Origin: Blastococcus sp. CT_GayMR19
GTDB taxonomy: Bacteria; Actinomycetota; Actinomycetes; Mycobacteriales; Geodermatophilaceae
Length of the DNA: 64,000 nt
NCBI RefSeq assembly: GCF_004570385.1
Contig: NZ_SPQL01000017.1
Span: 38,510 to 102,509, forward strand
Direction of reading: 5' to 3'
Position 1 is the stretch's first letter. Each line of letters begins with the position of its first letter. Below, one piece after another: positions 46,547 to 57,147 of this stretch. Position numbers and translations under genes: made by a program. Under the pieces are notes generated by a model, which saw only the letters and a program-made list of their open reading frames with translations, had not been told where the DNA came from and did no database searches.

Positions 46547-46894
46547 TCACCAGGTCCCACGGGCGCCGCCGAGCGGGCCGGCGGACACCGCGCGGGGGGC
46601 GGCGGTGGCGGCGCCGTGCGCGTGCTCCTGGGAGCCGTGTGCGTCGTGGCTGGGCTCGCCGTAGACCGACGACCCGATGGCCTTGGTCTGGCCCTCGTGC
46701 CCGGGGGTGCCGTGCCCGCCCGCGGCCGGGCCGTGCTCGGGATGCGGCTCGTACCAGACCGGCGCGTGCTCCCACGGCTGCCCGGGCTTGTAGCGCGGCC
46801 GCTTGCGCCCGGGAAGGAAGATGAGCAGCGCCAGCAGGACGACGAACCCCAGCGGGATGCCGACGAAGACGATGATGGTCTCGGCCACGTTCAC
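46547..46894 (-). CDS. Single-span membrane protein, His-rich tail
   Basis: About 115 residues: one N-terminal membrane segment (IIVFVGIPLGFVVLLALLIF), then a cytosolic tail rich in His, Gly and Pro (HPEHGPAAGGHGTPGHEG). Family unknown to me, though this plan recurs in high-GC actinobacteria. Starts GTG 46894 or TTG 46903; the former is used. It is the upstream member of a coupled series with the leader ORF and DUF5130. Confidence 0.65.
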   Translation of the reverse strand: MNVAETIIVFVGIPLGFVVLLALLIFLPGRKRPRYKPGQPWEHAPVWYEPHPEHGPAAGGHGTPGHEGQTKAIGSSVYGEPSHDAHGSQEHAHGAATAAPRAVSAGPLGGARGTW

Positions 46895-46924
46895 GGGCGA
46901 CAACCTACCGGCACGGGCCGCTGA

Positions 46925-48403
46925 TCACCGGTCGTCCTCCCACGACGCGGGGTGCAGGTGTGCCCATGGCCTGGCTTCCTCGAGCTGGGCGGACAGCGCG
47001 AACAGCGTCGCCTCGTCCGCCGGGCGCCCGACGAGCATCGTGCCGACGGGCAGTCCGTCGGGCGTCCAGTGCAGCGGCACGCTCACGGCAGGCTGCCCGG
47101 TCACGTTGAACAGCGCGGTGAACGAGGCATAGCGCTTCTGCCGCTCGAAGTCCTCCGCGCCGTCGCCGTCGGCGTCGAACCAGCCCAGCGGCCGGGGCGT
47201 CATGGTGCACACCGGGGCCAGGAGGACGTCGTACTCCACCGTCGCCTGCAGGAACCGCCGGGAGAACAGCCGCAGGGCCAGCATCGACTCCATGGCCGTC
47301 TGCGCGGACATCGCGAGCCCGCGCCCCCGCAGCTCCCGGGTCAGCGGCCGGAGCTCACCGGCCCGTTCGGGCGGGACGGGCAGGGTCGCGCCGGACAGGG
47401 CCCACACCCCCTCGAACGAGGGCAGCACGTCCGGGCCCAGCAACCCCTCCGGAACGTCGTCGACCCGGTGCCCGAGGTCCTCGAGCAGCCGCGACGCGTC
47501 CTCGAACGCCGCCAGCACCTCCGGTTCCAGCTCGATCCCCGGCATCGGCGACTGCAGCCAGCGGCCGATCCGCAGCTGTCCCGGCGGGCGGTCGGCCCAG
47601 CCGAGGAAGGACTCCCCCGGCGGCAGCGGCGGGGCCCAGAACGGGTCGCCGAGCACCGGTCCGGCCATGGCGTCGAGCATCGCGGCGGCGTCCCGGACCG
47701 TCCTGGCCAGCGGCCCGTTGGTGCCCAGCCCCGTCACGTCGGCGCCGTACGGGGCATTGCTGATCCGGCCGCGGGTCGGCTTGACGCCGAAAAGCCCGTT
47801 GATGCTCGCCGGGATGCGGATCGATCCGCCGCCGTCGCTGCCCTGCGCGAAGGGCACCATCCCGGCCGCCACCGCGACCGCCGCACCACCGCTGGACCCA
47901 CCGGCCAGCCGGGAGGGGTCCCACGGGCAGCGGGCGGGGCCGGCCAGGTCGTTGTCGGTGTAGCAGGGAAATCCGAACTCAGGGGTGTTCGATTTGCCGA
48001 GCGAGATCGTGCCGGCGGCGGCGAGCTTGGTCACGACGGCGTCGTCCATGGCCGGGACGAAATCGGCCATCACCCGTGACCCGAACGTCGTCCGGACGCC
48101 GGCGGTGTTGTTCAGGTCCTTGATCGCGGTCGGGACGCCGAGCAGCGGCGGGAGCTCGCCGCCCCGCCGGATAATCGCCTCCGCCCGGCGGGCCGCCGCG
48201 AGTGCACGATCCGGCGTCACGGTGAGAAAGGCGCCCAGCCCGGCGTCCAGTGCCTCGATCCGCGCGAGCGAGTGCTCCACGAGTTCCGTCGGGCTCACGT
48301 CGCCGGCCCGGACGGCGGCGGCCTGCTCCAGCGCGGTGAGGTCGTGCAGCCGGGTGCCTGAGCACGCGGCAGCGTTCCCGTTCCCCTGCGGAGCAGCGTT
48401 CAT
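46925..48403 (-). CDS. Amidase (amidase-signature family)
   Basis: A 492-residue hydrolase with the Ser-cisSer-Lys triad: Lys 95 (TAIKDLN), Ser 170 (GGSSGG at 168-173) and Ser 194 ([11 protein letters not shown]). It cleaves amide bonds; the substrate is unknown. ATG 48403; divergent from kynureninase with only 45 bp between, so the two may share a promoter region. Confidence 0.93.
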   Translation of the reverse strand: MNAAPQGNGNAAACSGTRLHDLTALEQAAAVRAGDVSPTELVEHSLARIEALDAGLGAFLTVTPDRALAAARRAEAIIRRGGELPPLLGVPTAIKDLNNTAGVRTTFGSRVMADFVPAMDDAVVTKLAAAGTISLGKSNTPEFGFPCYTDNDLAGPARCPWDPSRLAGGSSGGAAVAVAAGMVPFAQGSDGGGSIRIPASINGLFGVKPTRGRISNAPYGADVTGLGTNGPLARTVRDAAAMLDAMAGPVLGDPFWAPPLPPGESFLGWADRPPGQLRIGRWLQSPMPGIELEPEVLAAFEDASRLLEDLGHRVDDVPEGLLGPDVLPSFEGVWALSGATLPVPPERAGELRPLTRELRGRGLAMSAQTAMESMLALRLFSRRFLQATVEYDVLLAPVCTMTPRPLGWFDADGDGAEDFERQKRYASFTALFNVTGQPAVSVPLHWTPDGLPVGTMLVGRPADEATLFALSAQLEEARPWAHLHPASWEDDR

Positions 48404-48448
48404 GGACGGGAAACTAGCCCTCACCTCCGATCGCGTAGACAGGACACC

Positions 48449-49714
48449 GTGGACCTGACCCGCACCGCCGCCGAGGCTCTCGACGCGGCCGACTCCCTGG
48501 CCGGCTTCCGCGCACACTTCGCCGGAACCGAGGACGACGGCCCCGGCCGGCTGATCTATCTGGACGGCAACTCGCTGGGCCGGATGCCGCGGGACACCCC
48601 GGCCGTCCTCGCCCGCGTCGTCGAGCAGGAGTGGGCGCGCGACCTGGTGGGGTCGTGGGCGTCCTGGATCGGCGAGGCCACGCGGGTGGGAGACATCCTG
48701 GCCGAGGGGGTGCTGGGAGCCGGTCCGGGCGAGGTGCTGGTCGGCGACTCGACCTCCGTCAACCTCTACAAGCTGCTGGTCGCCGGTGCGGCGGCGCGGC
48801 CCGGACGCGACGTCCTGGTCTCCTGCGCCGACGACTTCCCCACCGACCGCTACATCGTGGCGGGGGTGGCGCGCGACCGCGGCATGACCGTGCGCGAGGT
48901 CCCGGCCGACCTCGACGAGGGTCTCGACCCGGCGGCGCTGGCCGCGGCGCTCGACGAGCGGGTCGCCGTCGTCGTCCTCTCGCACGTGGCCTACCGCTCG
49001 GGCGCGCTCGCCGACCTGCCCGCGATCACCCGGCTGGTCCACGACGCGGGCGCCCTGGTGCTCTGGGACCTGTCGCACTCGGCCGGCGCCGTGCCGGCCG
49101 GACTGAGCGGCTCCGGCGCCGACCTCGCCGTCGGCTGCACGTACAAGTACCTCAACGGCGGGCCCGGGGCGCCGGCCTTCCTCTACGTGCGCCGCGAGCT
49201 GCAGGAGGAGCTCCGCTCCCCGATCCAGGGGTGGTTCGGCCAGCGCGACCAGTTCGCGATGGGTCCGGTGTACGACCCCGCGCCGGGGATCGAGCGGTTC
49301 GGCGTCGGGACGCCCCCGGTGCTGGGGATGGCCACCGTCGAGGTCGGCGCCCGGCTGGTGGCGGAGGCGGGGGTCGAGCGGCTGGCCGCCAAGGGGCGCA
49401 CCATGACCGCGCTGATGATCGGGCTCGCCGACGCCTGGCTCGCCCCTCACGGGGTGCTCCTGGCCTCACCGCGCGACGCGGAGCGGCGCGGCTCGCACGT
49501 CACCCTGGCCCATCCCCAGGCGTGGCAGCTCACGCAGGCGCTGATCGCGGCCCAGGTCGTGCCGGACTTCCGGACGCCGCACCGGCTGCGCCTCGGGCCG
49601 GCGCCGCTCTACACCCGGTTCGTCGACGTGTGGGACGCGATGGACCGGCTCCGGACGGTGCTCGCCGACGGCGTCCACGAGGGGTTTCCCGCCGAGCCGA
49701 GCCGCGTCACCTAG
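48449..49714 (+). CDS. kynU: Kynureninase
   Basis: A 421-residue PLP enzyme that would split kynurenine (or 3-hydroxykynurenine) to anthranilate and alanine. Motifs: LDGNSLG, the PLP-lysine region GCTYKYLNGGPG near 230-240 and the Asp/His region WDLSHSAGA. Length is normal. GTG 48449. No tryptophan dioxygenase or dedicated kynurenine formamidase gene is adjacent. An 18-bp direct repeat spans the stop codon. Confidence 0.9.
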   Translation: MDLTRTAAEALDAADSLAGFRAHFAGTEDDGPGRLIYLDGNSLGRMPRDTPAVLARVVEQEWARDLVGSWASWIGEATRVGDILAEGVLGAGPGEVLVGDSTSVNLYKLLVAGAAARPGRDVLVSCADDFPTDRYIVAGVARDRGMTVREVPADLDEGLDPAALAAALDERVAVVVLSHVAYRSGALADLPAITRLVHDAGALVLWDLSHSAGAVPAGLSGSGADLAVGCTYKYLNGGPGAPAFLYVRRELQEELRSPIQGWFGQRDQFAMGPVYDPAPGIERFGVGTPPVLGMATVEVGARLVAEAGVERLAAKGRTMTALMIGLADAWLAPHGVLLASPRDAERRGSHVTLAHPQAWQLTQALIAAQVVPDFRTPHRLRLGPAPLYTRFVDVWDAMDRLRTVLADGVHEGFPAEPSRVT

Positions 49715-49731
49715 AGCCGAGCCGCGTCACC
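49694..49731 (+). repeat. 18-bp direct repeat across the kynU stop
   Basis: GAGCCGAGCCGCGTCACC occurs at 49694-49711 and 49714-49731; the TAG stop is in the spacer. A small local duplication. Confidence 0.8.
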
Positions 49732-49757
49732 CAGGGCCGAAATGGCCATGGTGGCCG

Positions 49758-50621
49758 TCAGTCCGGCTCCGGTACGCCGATCGGGTTGTGCACCGGCCAG
49801 TCGCCCGCCGCGACGACGGCGCGGCGGATCGGGCCGAGGAGCGCCGCGAGCCGGTCGCAGCCGGGGTCGCCGAGCGCCTGCCACGGACCCAGGGCGAGGC
49901 GGTCGGTGTCGGCCTCGATCGCGGCGACCATGGTCAGTCCCTCGGCGCTCAGGGCGTCGCCGTCGAGCCAGTGCCGCTCGGTCAGCCGCTCGACCGCGTC
50001 GTCCCAGGCGGCGTCGTCCCAGCCCCGCGCCCGCTGCAGCCACTCGCGCGGGCTGCGGCCCGCGGCGGCCGCCAGCACGTGCGCGCCGGCGCCGTCGACC
50101 TCGCGCTGGAGCAGCGCCGCGTTGTGCCCGTCCCCGCGGTGTTCGCGCAGCACGGTCAGGCACTGCCACAGCGCGAGGTGCGGTTCCTCCGGCACCGGGA
50201 CGGCCGTGTTCGCGGCCGCGAGGGGCCGGCCGGGCAGGTCCACCGCGGCGGCCGCGGCGCGGGCCAGGTCCGCCGCCTCGGCCGCCTCCGCCGAGTCCGG
50301 CCAGTCCTCGCCCAGGACCCGGCGGACGGCGGCGTCGACCCCGGCCAGCCGCGCGCCGAGCGCTCCGGCGGGGGAAACCGCGTCCCAGACCGCCGGCACC
50401 CGCGCGGCGACGAACGACGGGGCGAAGTTGTAGAAGGTCGCCGTCACCACCTCGGCCCCGACGACGCCGAGCGGGGCGGCCCGGAAGGCGAAGTACGTCT
50501 GCCAGAAGCCGGTCAGCCCCGCCGCCGCGCCCGCCCCCCGGACCTCGTCGGCGAAGTAGATGAGCGCGTGGAACGGCTCGCCGAGCGCCCACAGCCGGCG
50601 GGCGGTCCCGGGAGAGCTCAT
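49758..50621 (-). CDS. SCO6745-family protein
   Basis: A 287-residue actinobacterial protein recognised by its start (ARRLWALGEPFHALIYFADE) and FAPSFVAARVPAVWD, with a helical, likely winged-helix-like C-terminal half. Function unknown; SCO6745 relatives occur widely in Streptomyces. ATG 50621 is preceded by GAGGAG; GTG 50627 is possible. Confidence 0.8.
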   Translation of the reverse strand: MSSPGTARRLWALGEPFHALIYFADEVRGAGAAAGLTGFWQTYFAFRAAPLGVVGAEVVTATFYNFAPSFVAARVPAVWDAVSPAGALGARLAGVDAAVRRVLGEDWPDSAEAAEAADLARAAAAAVDLPGRPLAAANTAVPVPEEPHLALWQCLTVLREHRGDGHNAALLQREVDGAGAHVLAAAAGRSPREWLQRARGWDDAAWDDAVERLTERHWLDGDALSAEGLTMVAAIEADTDRLALGPWQALGDPGCDRLAALLGPIRRAVVAAGDWPVHNPIGVPEPD

Positions 50622-50687
50622 GGGCACTCCTCGCCGGCGCTCGTCGTCCGCATGGACATGGCTCTGCTCATCGGTGCGTTCGCACGC

Positions 50688-51293
50688 TCACGCGCTGACG
50701 CTCTCGGGCACGCCGAGCCACTCCCGCCACCGCGGGTCGACCGATCGGGTGCCCAGCAGCCGCCACGCCGCGCCGCTGGGCGTCCGCGGTGGATGCGGCA
50801 GCGCCCAGCCCATCTCCGCCAGCGACCGGTCGGCCTTGGTGTGGTTGCACCGGCGGCAGGCGGCCACGACGTTGTCCCACGTGTGCGTGCCGCCCCGGCT
50901 GCGCGGGACCACGTGGTCGATGCTCGTGGCCGAGCTCCCGCAGTAGACGCAGGTCTGCCCGTCCCGGGTGAACACGGCGCGCCGGGAGAGCGGCACCGAG
51001 GACGGGAACGGCACCCGGACGTAGCGGGTCAGCCGCGCCACGACGGGCACCGGGAGGCTGATCGTCTCGGCGTGCACCACGTCCTGGGTGGCGTCGACCG
51101 ACTCGGCCTTCGCAGCGAGGACCAGCACGATCGCCCGCCGGCTCGAGACGACGCACAGCGGCTCGTACGTGGCGTTGAGCAGCAGGGTCGCCCCGGTGGT
51201 GCCCGGAGAGGGGGCAGGCAGGATCGACGGGATCGGGTCGCGGCGAAGGCCTGGATGGCCCCCCGACGCGGACCCGGACGCGGCACGCGGCAC
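50688..51293 (-). CDS. HNH endonuclease
   Basis: A 201-residue protein with an HNH nuclease core CVYCGSSATSIDHVVPRSRG followed by a CRRCN zinc pair; its N-terminal part begins NATYEPLCVVSSRRAIVLVL. It is the common chromosomal, non-mobile HNH protein of actinobacteria, of unknown role. GTG 51293 is the only clear start; the first 35 residues are probably disordered. Confidence 0.85.
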   Translation of the reverse strand: MPRAASGSASGGHPGLRRDPIPSILPAPSPGTTGATLLLNATYEPLCVVSSRRAIVLVLAAKAESVDATQDVVHAETISLPVPVVARLTRYVRVPFPSSVPLSRRAVFTRDGQTCVYCGSSATSIDHVVPRSRGGTHTWDNVVAACRRCNHTKADRSLAEMGWALPHPPRTPSGAAWRLLGTRSVDPRWREWLGVPESVSA

Positions 51294-51446
51294 GGATCAC
51301 CTCCGGACGCCGCGGACCGCCGGTGGCTCCGAGACCCGCGGGCTGCCCCATTCTGACCCGACCGGGCACGATCGGCGCAGTCAGAAATCGCCGCCGTCTC
51401 CTGCGGTGGGCCCGGGAACGGCGCTCCCGGCACTACCGTGGGCACG

Positions 51447-53525
51447 ATGCGCTACCCCGACGCTCCCCGGCTCGACCTCGTCGAGGACCTGCACGGACAC
51501 CGCGTCGCCGACCCCTACCGCTGGCTCGAGGACCCCGCGGACCCCCGCACCGAGGCCTGGTCGCGGGCACAGGACGCCCTCACCGCGGACCTGCTCGGCG
51601 CCCTGCCGCTGCGCGAGGAGTTCGCCTCGCGCCTCGAGAAGCTGGTGCACGCGGGCGCGGTCGGCGTACCGGTGTGGCGGGGCGAGCGCGCCTTCTCCAC
51701 CCGCCGCGATCCGGGCCAGGAGCACGCCGTCCTGCGGGTGCGCGAGGCGGACGGGACCGAGCGCGTCCTGCTCGACCCGATGGCCCTCGACCCCGACGGG
51801 ACGACGACGCTCGACGCGTGGTCGCCGTCCTGGGAGGGCGACCGGCTGGCGTACCAGGTGTCCACCGGCGGGGACGAGGAGTCCCGGCTGCACGTCCTCG
51901 ACGTCGCGAGCGGGACCTTGATCGACGGGCCGGTCGACCGCTGCCGCTACTCCCCCGTCGCCTGGCTGCCCGGCGGCGAGGAGCTGTTCTACGTGCGCCG
52001 CCTCCCCCCGGAGGACGTGCCCGCCGGCGAGGAGCAGTTCCACCGGCGGGTCTGGCGTCACCGGGTCGGCGCCCCGGCCGACACCGACGTGCTGGTGCAC
52101 GGCGAGGGCAGCGACCCCACCACCTACTTCGGCGTGCACACCAGCCGGGACGGCCGCTGGCTGGTGGTCTCCGGCGCGGCGGGAACCGCGCCGCGGGACG
52201 ACGTCTGGATCGCCGATCTGGCCGGGAACGGCGAGCTGCGCGAGTTCCAGGTCGGGGTCGACGCGCAGACCGCCGCGTGGGTCGCCCGGGACGGCCGGCT
52301 CTGGCTGATGTCCGACCGGGGCACCCCGCGCTGGCGGCTCGCCGTCGCCGACCCGGCCGATCCGGCCACCTGGGCGCCCGAGTTCTGGCAGGACGTCGTC
52401 CCGCAGCAGCCGGACGCCGTCCTCTCCGACGTCGCGCTGGTCGACGCGCCGGACGGAACGCTCCAGGTGCTCGCCGTCCATGCCGTGGACGCCACCGACC
52501 GGTTGTCGGTCTGGGCCGGGAACGGCTCGGGGCGCGTGGCCGAGGTCGGCGGGCTGGGCGTGGGCAGCGTCTCCGGGGTCGGCTCCCGGCCGGAGGGCGG
52601 GACCGAGGCGTGGATCGGCTACACCGACTACGCCACCCCGCCGTCGGTGCTGCGCTGGGACGCCGGCTCCCCCACCGCGCTGAGCAGCTGGGAGGAGGCG
52701 GACGTCGCCGGCGACGTCCCGGAGCTGGCCGTCATCGAGACCCACGCGACCTCGCCGGACGGGACGCCGGTCCACGTCTTCGTCCTCTCCGGTTCGGGCA
52801 ACCCCGACGCGCCGCGGCCGGCCGTGCTCTACGGCTACGGCGGCTTCAACGTCTCGCTCACCCCGGCCTACACCGCGCAGGCGCTCGCCTGGGTGGCGGC
52901 CGGGGGCGTGTGGGCGGTGGCCAACCTGCGCGGCGGGTCGGAGCACGGCGAGGAATGGCACCGGGCCGGCATGCGGGAGCGCAAGCAGAACTCCTTCGAC
53001 GACTTCGCCGCCGCCGGGGAGCACCTGGTGGCACAGGGCTGGACGACGCACCAGCAGCTCGCGGTGATGGGCGGCTCGAACGGGGGCCTGCTGGTCGGCG
53101 CGACGCTGACCCAGCGGCCGGATCTCGCGGCCGCCGTCGTCTGCAGCGCTCCCCTGCTGGACATGGTCCGGTACGAGCGCTTCGGGCTGGGCCGCACCTG
53201 GAACGACGAGTACGGCACGGCCGAGGACCCGACGGAACTCGGCTGGCTGCTGGGCTACTCGCCGTACCACGCCGTCCGGGAGGGGACGGCGTATCCGGCG
53301 GTCCTGTTCACGACGTTCGAGTCCGACACGCGGGTCGACCCGCTGCACGGCCGCAAGCTCGCCGCCGCGCTGCAGCACGCGACCGCCTCGGAGGCCCCGG
53401 TCGCGCTCCGGCGGGAGACCTCGGTCGGGCACGGCGCGCGTGCCGTGAGCCGGACGGTGGGGCTGGCCGCCGATCAGCTCGCGTTCCTGGCCGCGCACGC
53501 CGGCCTGTCGCCCCGAGGGGTGTGA
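51447..53525 (+). CDS. Prolyl oligopeptidase family serine peptidase (S9)
   Basis: A 692-residue cytosolic oligopeptidase: N-terminal beta-propeller, then alpha/beta hydrolase domain with Ser in GGSNGG near 545, Asp in FESDTRVD near 628 and His in SVGHGAR near 662. It cuts short peptides after proline. ATG 51447 preferred over GTG 51438. No signal peptide. Confidence 0.92.
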   Translation: MRYPDAPRLDLVEDLHGHRVADPYRWLEDPADPRTEAWSRAQDALTADLLGALPLREEFASRLEKLVHAGAVGVPVWRGERAFSTRRDPGQEHAVLRVREADGTERVLLDPMALDPDGTTTLDAWSPSWEGDRLAYQVSTGGDEESRLHVLDVASGTLIDGPVDRCRYSPVAWLPGGEELFYVRRLPPEDVPAGEEQFHRRVWRHRVGAPADTDVLVHGEGSDPTTYFGVHTSRDGRWLVVSGAAGTAPRDDVWIADLAGNGELREFQVGVDAQTAAWVARDGRLWLMSDRGTPRWRLAVADPADPATWAPEFWQDVVPQQPDAVLSDVALVDAPDGTLQVLAVHAVDATDRLSVWAGNGSGRVAEVGGLGVGSVSGVGSRPEGGTEAWIGYTDYATPPSVLRWDAGSPTALSSWEEADVAGDVPELAVIETHATSPDGTPVHVFVLSGSGNPDAPRPAVLYGYGGFNVSLTPAYTAQALAWVAAGGVWAVANLRGGSEHGEEWHRAGMRERKQNSFDDFAAAGEHLVAQGWTTHQQLAVMGGSNGGLLVGATLTQRPDLAAAVVCSAPLLDMVRYERFGLGRTWNDEYGTAEDPTELGWLLGYSPYHAVREGTAYPAVLFTTFESDTRVDPLHGRKLAAALQHATASEAPVALRRETSVGHGARAVSRTVGLAADQLAFLAAHAGLSPRGV

Positions 53526-53565
53526 CCGTTACCCCGTCCCCCACATCGGCAAACGGACCTGGCAG

Positions 53566-53571
53566 TATTAA
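53566..53571 (+). promoter_or_regulatory. Possible -10 element upstream of the MFS gene
   Basis: TATTAA within an unusually AT-rich patch (GGCAGTATTAAAAG) in otherwise GC-rich DNA, 83 bp upstream of the transporter start. No good -35 box is seen. Confidence 0.25.
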
Positions 53572-53653
53572 AAGTGATGAGCCGCTCACAGGTCGTGATC
53601 ACCGCCGCTCGGGCAGCCGTCGGCACGCCGGCTGCGCCCTCGGCGAGGGTCCG

Positions 53654-54964
53654 TTGAGCGCCGCACCCGAGGAGGGCTCCGCCATCAGCGCACCGGAACG
53701 GCAGGCGACCTTCCGCGAGGTCTTCGCCGTGCGGGAGTTCCGGCCGCTGTTCGGCAGCTTCCTGCTCTCCACGATCGGCGACGAGCTCGCGCGCGTGGCG
53801 CTCACGGTGCTCGTCTACCAGCGCACCGGGTCCCCGCTGCTGTCCGCGATCACCTTCGCCATCGGCCATCTGCCCTGGCTGCTGGGCGGGCCGCTGCTCT
53901 CGACCCTGGCCGATCGCCTGCCCCGGCACCGGGTCCTCATCGCGACGGACGCCGCCCGGGCGGTGCTGGTCGCGCTGCTGGCGATCCCCGGCGCGCCGCT
54001 CTGGCTCCTGCTCGGCCTCTTGTTCCTGATCGCGCTCTGCGCGCCCCCGTTCGAGTCCGCCCGGTCGGCGCTCGTGGCCGATGTCCTCGAGGGCGACCAG
54101 TACGCGGTGGCGACGTCGCTGTCGAACATCAGCCTGCAGCTCGCGCAGGTCATCGGGTTCGTCGCCGCCGGGGCCCTGGTGGCGGTGTTCAACCCCTCCG
54201 TGGCGCTGCTGCTCGACGCGGGGACGTTCGCCCTGTCCGCCCTGTGGCTCTGGGCCCGGCTGAAGCGCAGACCCGCCCCGCTGTCCGAGGGCGGCGGGGG
54301 GAAACGCTCGCTGTGGCAGGACGCGGCGGACGGGCTGACGTTCATCGGCCGCACGCCGCGCCTGCTGGCCATCGTGGGCGTGCTCTGGCTGGGCACCATG
54401 TTCGCCTACGCCTCGGAAGGCGTGGCCGCTCCGCTGGTGGACGAGCTCGGGCAGGCGACGACGGCCATCGGGCTCCTTCTCGCGGCCAACCCGTTGGGGG
54501 CGACGATCGGCGGGCTGGTCATCGGGCGGCTCGTCCCGCCGGACCGCCGCGAGCGGCTGGTCGCGCCGCTGGTCGTGCTGACGCTGGCCCCCGTGCTGGT
54601 GGCCGGCCTGGTGGCGCTGCTCGCCGGTCCGGGGACCATCCCCTTCGCCACGGTGATCGGTCTGCAGTTCCTCTCCGGCCTGGCCTCGGCGTGGGTGATC
54701 CCGCTGAACGTCACCTTCGTGCAGGCGGTGCCGAGCGCCTACCGGGGGCGGGCCTTCGGCGTCGCCGTCAGCGGCCTGTACGGCGTGCAGGGCATCGGCG
54801 CGCTCGCCGCAGGCCTCGCCGCGGAGGGCGTGCCACCGAGCGGCGTCGTCGCCCTGTCGGGTGGCCTGGGGCTGATCGCCGTACTCCCGGTGCTGGTGGC
54901 CTTCCGACGTACGCAGGGTCACATGGCCGCAACCGGCTCCCCTGGGGGACCATCGTCGGGATGA
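53654..54964 (+). CDS. MFS transporter
   Basis: A 436-residue membrane protein with about 12 hydrophobic segments, beginning [20 protein letters not shown] and resembling MFS exporters of drugs or metabolites. Start is TTG 53654 (after GCGAGGG), because no ATG or GTG lies nearby in frame. The stop overlaps the start of the truncated haemoglobin gene (ATGA), so both are co-translated. Confidence 0.85.
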   Translation: MSAAPEEGSAISAPERQATFREVFAVREFRPLFGSFLLSTIGDELARVALTVLVYQRTGSPLLSAITFAIGHLPWLLGGPLLSTLADRLPRHRVLIATDAARAVLVALLAIPGAPLWLLLGLLFLIALCAPPFESARSALVADVLEGDQYAVATSLSNISLQLAQVIGFVAAGALVAVFNPSVALLLDAGTFALSALWLWARLKRRPAPLSEGGGGKRSLWQDAADGLTFIGRTPRLLAIVGVLWLGTMFAYASEGVAAPLVDELGQATTAIGLLLAANPLGATIGGLVIGRLVPPDRRERLVAPLVVLTLAPVLVAGLVALLAGPGTIPFATVIGLQFLSGLASAWVIPLNVTFVQAVPSAYRGRAFGVAVSGLYGVQGIGALAAGLAAEGVPPSGVVALSGGLGLIAVLPVLVAFRRTQGHMAATGSPGGPSSG

Positions 54965-55392
54965 GCGAGTCGAGCCGGTCGCTGCCCTCCGCACGGACCT
55001 TCTACGAGGAGGTCGGCGGTGCTCCGACCTTCACCCGACTCGTCGCGCGCTTCTACGCGGGTGTGCGGACCGACCCGGTCCTCGCGCCGCTGTACCCCCA
55101 GGACGACTGGGACGGCGCCGAGACGAGGCTCCGCGGCTTCCTCGAGCAGTACTGGGGCGGGCCGACGACGTACTCGCAGGAGCGCGGCCACCCGCGGCTG
55201 CGCATGCGGCACGCCCCGTTCGCGATCGGCCCGGCCGAGCGCGACGCCTGGCTGCGGCACATGCGGGACGCCGTGGACTCCCTGGCCCTCTCCCCCGACC
55301 AGGACGCGACCCTCTGGGGCTACCTGGAGATGGCGGCCCGCAGCATGCAGAACCGCATTCCCGACGGCGGCAGCGACCTCTCCCCCGCCTGA
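54961..55392 (+). CDS. glbO: Group II truncated haemoglobin (TrHbO-like)
   Basis: A 143-residue globin that binds O2/CO/NO through haem. Proximal His 84 (RHAPFAIG), Tyr in CD/B10 region (FYAGVRTDP) and Trp at G8 (DAWLRHM) match group II (O-type). Overlaps the MFS gene. It may help aerobic respiration or nitric-oxide detoxification. Confidence 0.9.
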   Translation: MSESSRSLPSARTFYEEVGGAPTFTRLVARFYAGVRTDPVLAPLYPQDDWDGAETRLRGFLEQYWGGPTTYSQERGHPRLRMRHAPFAIGPAERDAWLRHMRDAVDSLALSPDQDATLWGYLEMAARSMQNRIPDGGSDLSPA

Positions 55393-55447
55393 CCTCCGCG
55401 GGGCGTTCCTGCGCCTCCCGCACGCCACGACACCCCCGAGGAGCCCG

Positions 55448-57034
55448 GTGCACCCGGACCCGAGCACTCCCACGCTGTCCGCGGACGCCGACTGGTGGCG
55501 CGAGGCGGTCGTCTACCAGATCTACATCCGCAGCTTCGCCGACGGGAACGGGGACGGCGTCGGCGACCTGGCCGGCATCCGCAGCCGGCTGCCGTACCTG
55601 GCCGAGCTCGGTGTCGACGCCGTGTGGATCACGCCGTTCTACCCCTCCCCGATGGCCGATCACGGGTACGACGTCGCCGATCCTCGCGACGTGGAGCCGG
55701 TGTTCGGCGACCTCGCCGGGTTCGACGCGCTGCTCGCCGACGCCCACCTGCTGGGACTGCGGGTGACGATCGACCTGGTGCCGAACCACACCTCGGACCA
55801 CCACGAGTGGTTCCGGGCGGCACTGGCGTCGCCGCCGGGCTCGGCCGAGCGGGCCCGCTACCTGTTCCGCGACGGCCGCGGGCCGGACGGGGCCGAGCCG
55901 CCGAACAACTGGCCGTCGGTCTTCGGCGGCCCGGCCTGGACCCGTGTGCCGGACGGCCAGTGGTACCTGCACCTCTTCGCGCCGGAGCAGCCGGACCTGG
56001 ACTTCACCAATCCCGAGGTGCTCGCCGACCTCGAGACCACGATGCGGTTCTGGCTGGACCGGGGCGTCGACGGCTTCCGCATCGACGTCGCGCACGGCAT
56101 GGCCAAGCCCGAGGGCCTGCCGGACATGGTGCCCACCTCGGACACCGGCCTGCTCGCCGACCACGGGCCCGGCGACCTGCGCTTCGACCAGGACGCCGTG
56201 CACGTCGTGCACCGGAGGATCCGCACCGTGCTCGACGAGTACCCGAGATCGATGGCCGTCGGCGAGGTCTGGGTGTCCGACGACGCGCGGCTGGCGCAGT
56301 ATCTCCGGGCAGACGAGCTGCAGCTCGCCTTCAACTTCAAGCTGCTGTCGGCGGAGTGGGAGCCGGACGCGCTGCGCGACGCCGTGACCCACTCGCTGGC
56401 CGCCGTGGCGGAGACGCCGGCGCCGGCCTGCTGGGTGCTGTCCAACCACGACCGCTCGCGGCACGTGTCCCGCTACGGCGGAGGCCCGGTCGGACTCCGC
56501 CGCGCGCGGGCGGCGGCGCTGCTGCAGCTGGCCCTGCCCGGCGCGGCGTACCTCTACAACGGGGACGAACTGGGGTTGCCCGACGTCGACCTGCCCGACG
56601 AGGTGCTGCAGGACCCGGTGTGGGAACGGTCGGGGCGCACCCAGCGGGGCCGGGACGCCTGCCGGGTGCCGGTGCCGTGGTCGGGGAGCGAGCCGCCGTA
56701 CGGCTTCTCGTCGCGGCGCGACACCTGGCTGCCCATGCCGGAGGGCTGGGCCGGCCTGACCGCGGAGGTGCAGGCGGGTAACCCGGCGTCGATGCAGTCG
56801 CTGTACCGATCGGCCCTGGCGCTGCGGCGCTCGTCGCAGGCGTTCACGGGCGACCTCGAGTGGCTGCCGGCGGCCGAGGGCTGCCTGGCCTTCCGCCGGA
56901 CCGGCGGTCTGGCGTGCCTGGTGAACCTCTCCGGCGCGCCCGTTCCGCTGCCCGAGGGCCGGGTGCTGCTGGCGAGTGCCGACGTCGGCGGCGGCACGCT
57001 GCCCGACGACGCGGCGGTGTGGCTGCACGCCTGA
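55448..57034 (+). CDS. GH13 alpha-glucosidase (oligo-1,6-glucosidase-like)
   Basis: A 528-residue glycosidase. GH13 regions: VVYQIYIRSFADGNGDGVGD start, VPNHTSDHH, nucleophile Asp in GFRIDVAHG near 215, acid Glu in AVGEVWVSD near 272 and Asp in SNHDRSRH near 335, then a C-terminal beta domain. It cleaves alpha-1,4/1,6 bonds in malto-oligosaccharides. GTG 55448 follows GAGGAGC. Confidence 0.92.
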   Translation: MHPDPSTPTLSADADWWREAVVYQIYIRSFADGNGDGVGDLAGIRSRLPYLAELGVDAVWITPFYPSPMADHGYDVADPRDVEPVFGDLAGFDALLADAHLLGLRVTIDLVPNHTSDHHEWFRAALASPPGSAERARYLFRDGRGPDGAEPPNNWPSVFGGPAWTRVPDGQWYLHLFAPEQPDLDFTNPEVLADLETTMRFWLDRGVDGFRIDVAHGMAKPEGLPDMVPTSDTGLLADHGPGDLRFDQDAVHVVHRRIRTVLDEYPRSMAVGEVWVSDDARLAQYLRADELQLAFNFKLLSAEWEPDALRDAVTHSLAAVAETPAPACWVLSNHDRSRHVSRYGGGPVGLRRARAAALLQLALPGAAYLYNGDELGLPDVDLPDEVLQDPVWERSGRTQRGRDACRVPVPWSGSEPPYGFSSRRDTWLPMPEGWAGLTAEVQAGNPASMQSLYRSALALRRSSQAFTGDLEWLPAAEGCLAFRRTGGLACLVNLSGAPVPLPEGRVLLASADVGGGTLPDDAAVWLHA

Positions 57035-57069
57035 CCGGCGCCCACGTTCCGGGAGCGGGCGGGGTCCGT

Positions 57070-57085
57070 TACCGGCACTCCGGTA
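57070..57085. promoter_or_regulatory. Inverted repeat upstream of bioY
   Basis: TACCGG CACT CCGGTA, about 63 bp upstream of the bioY start. Possibly a regulator site for biotin uptake, or a chance palindrome; it does not match any biotin-repressor site I can name. Confidence 0.3.
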
Positions 57086-57147
57086 CTTTCCGGGCCACAA
57101 CGGCGCCCGGCGTGACCGGCACCGGCGGCCGCACCCGGGAGACTGCT

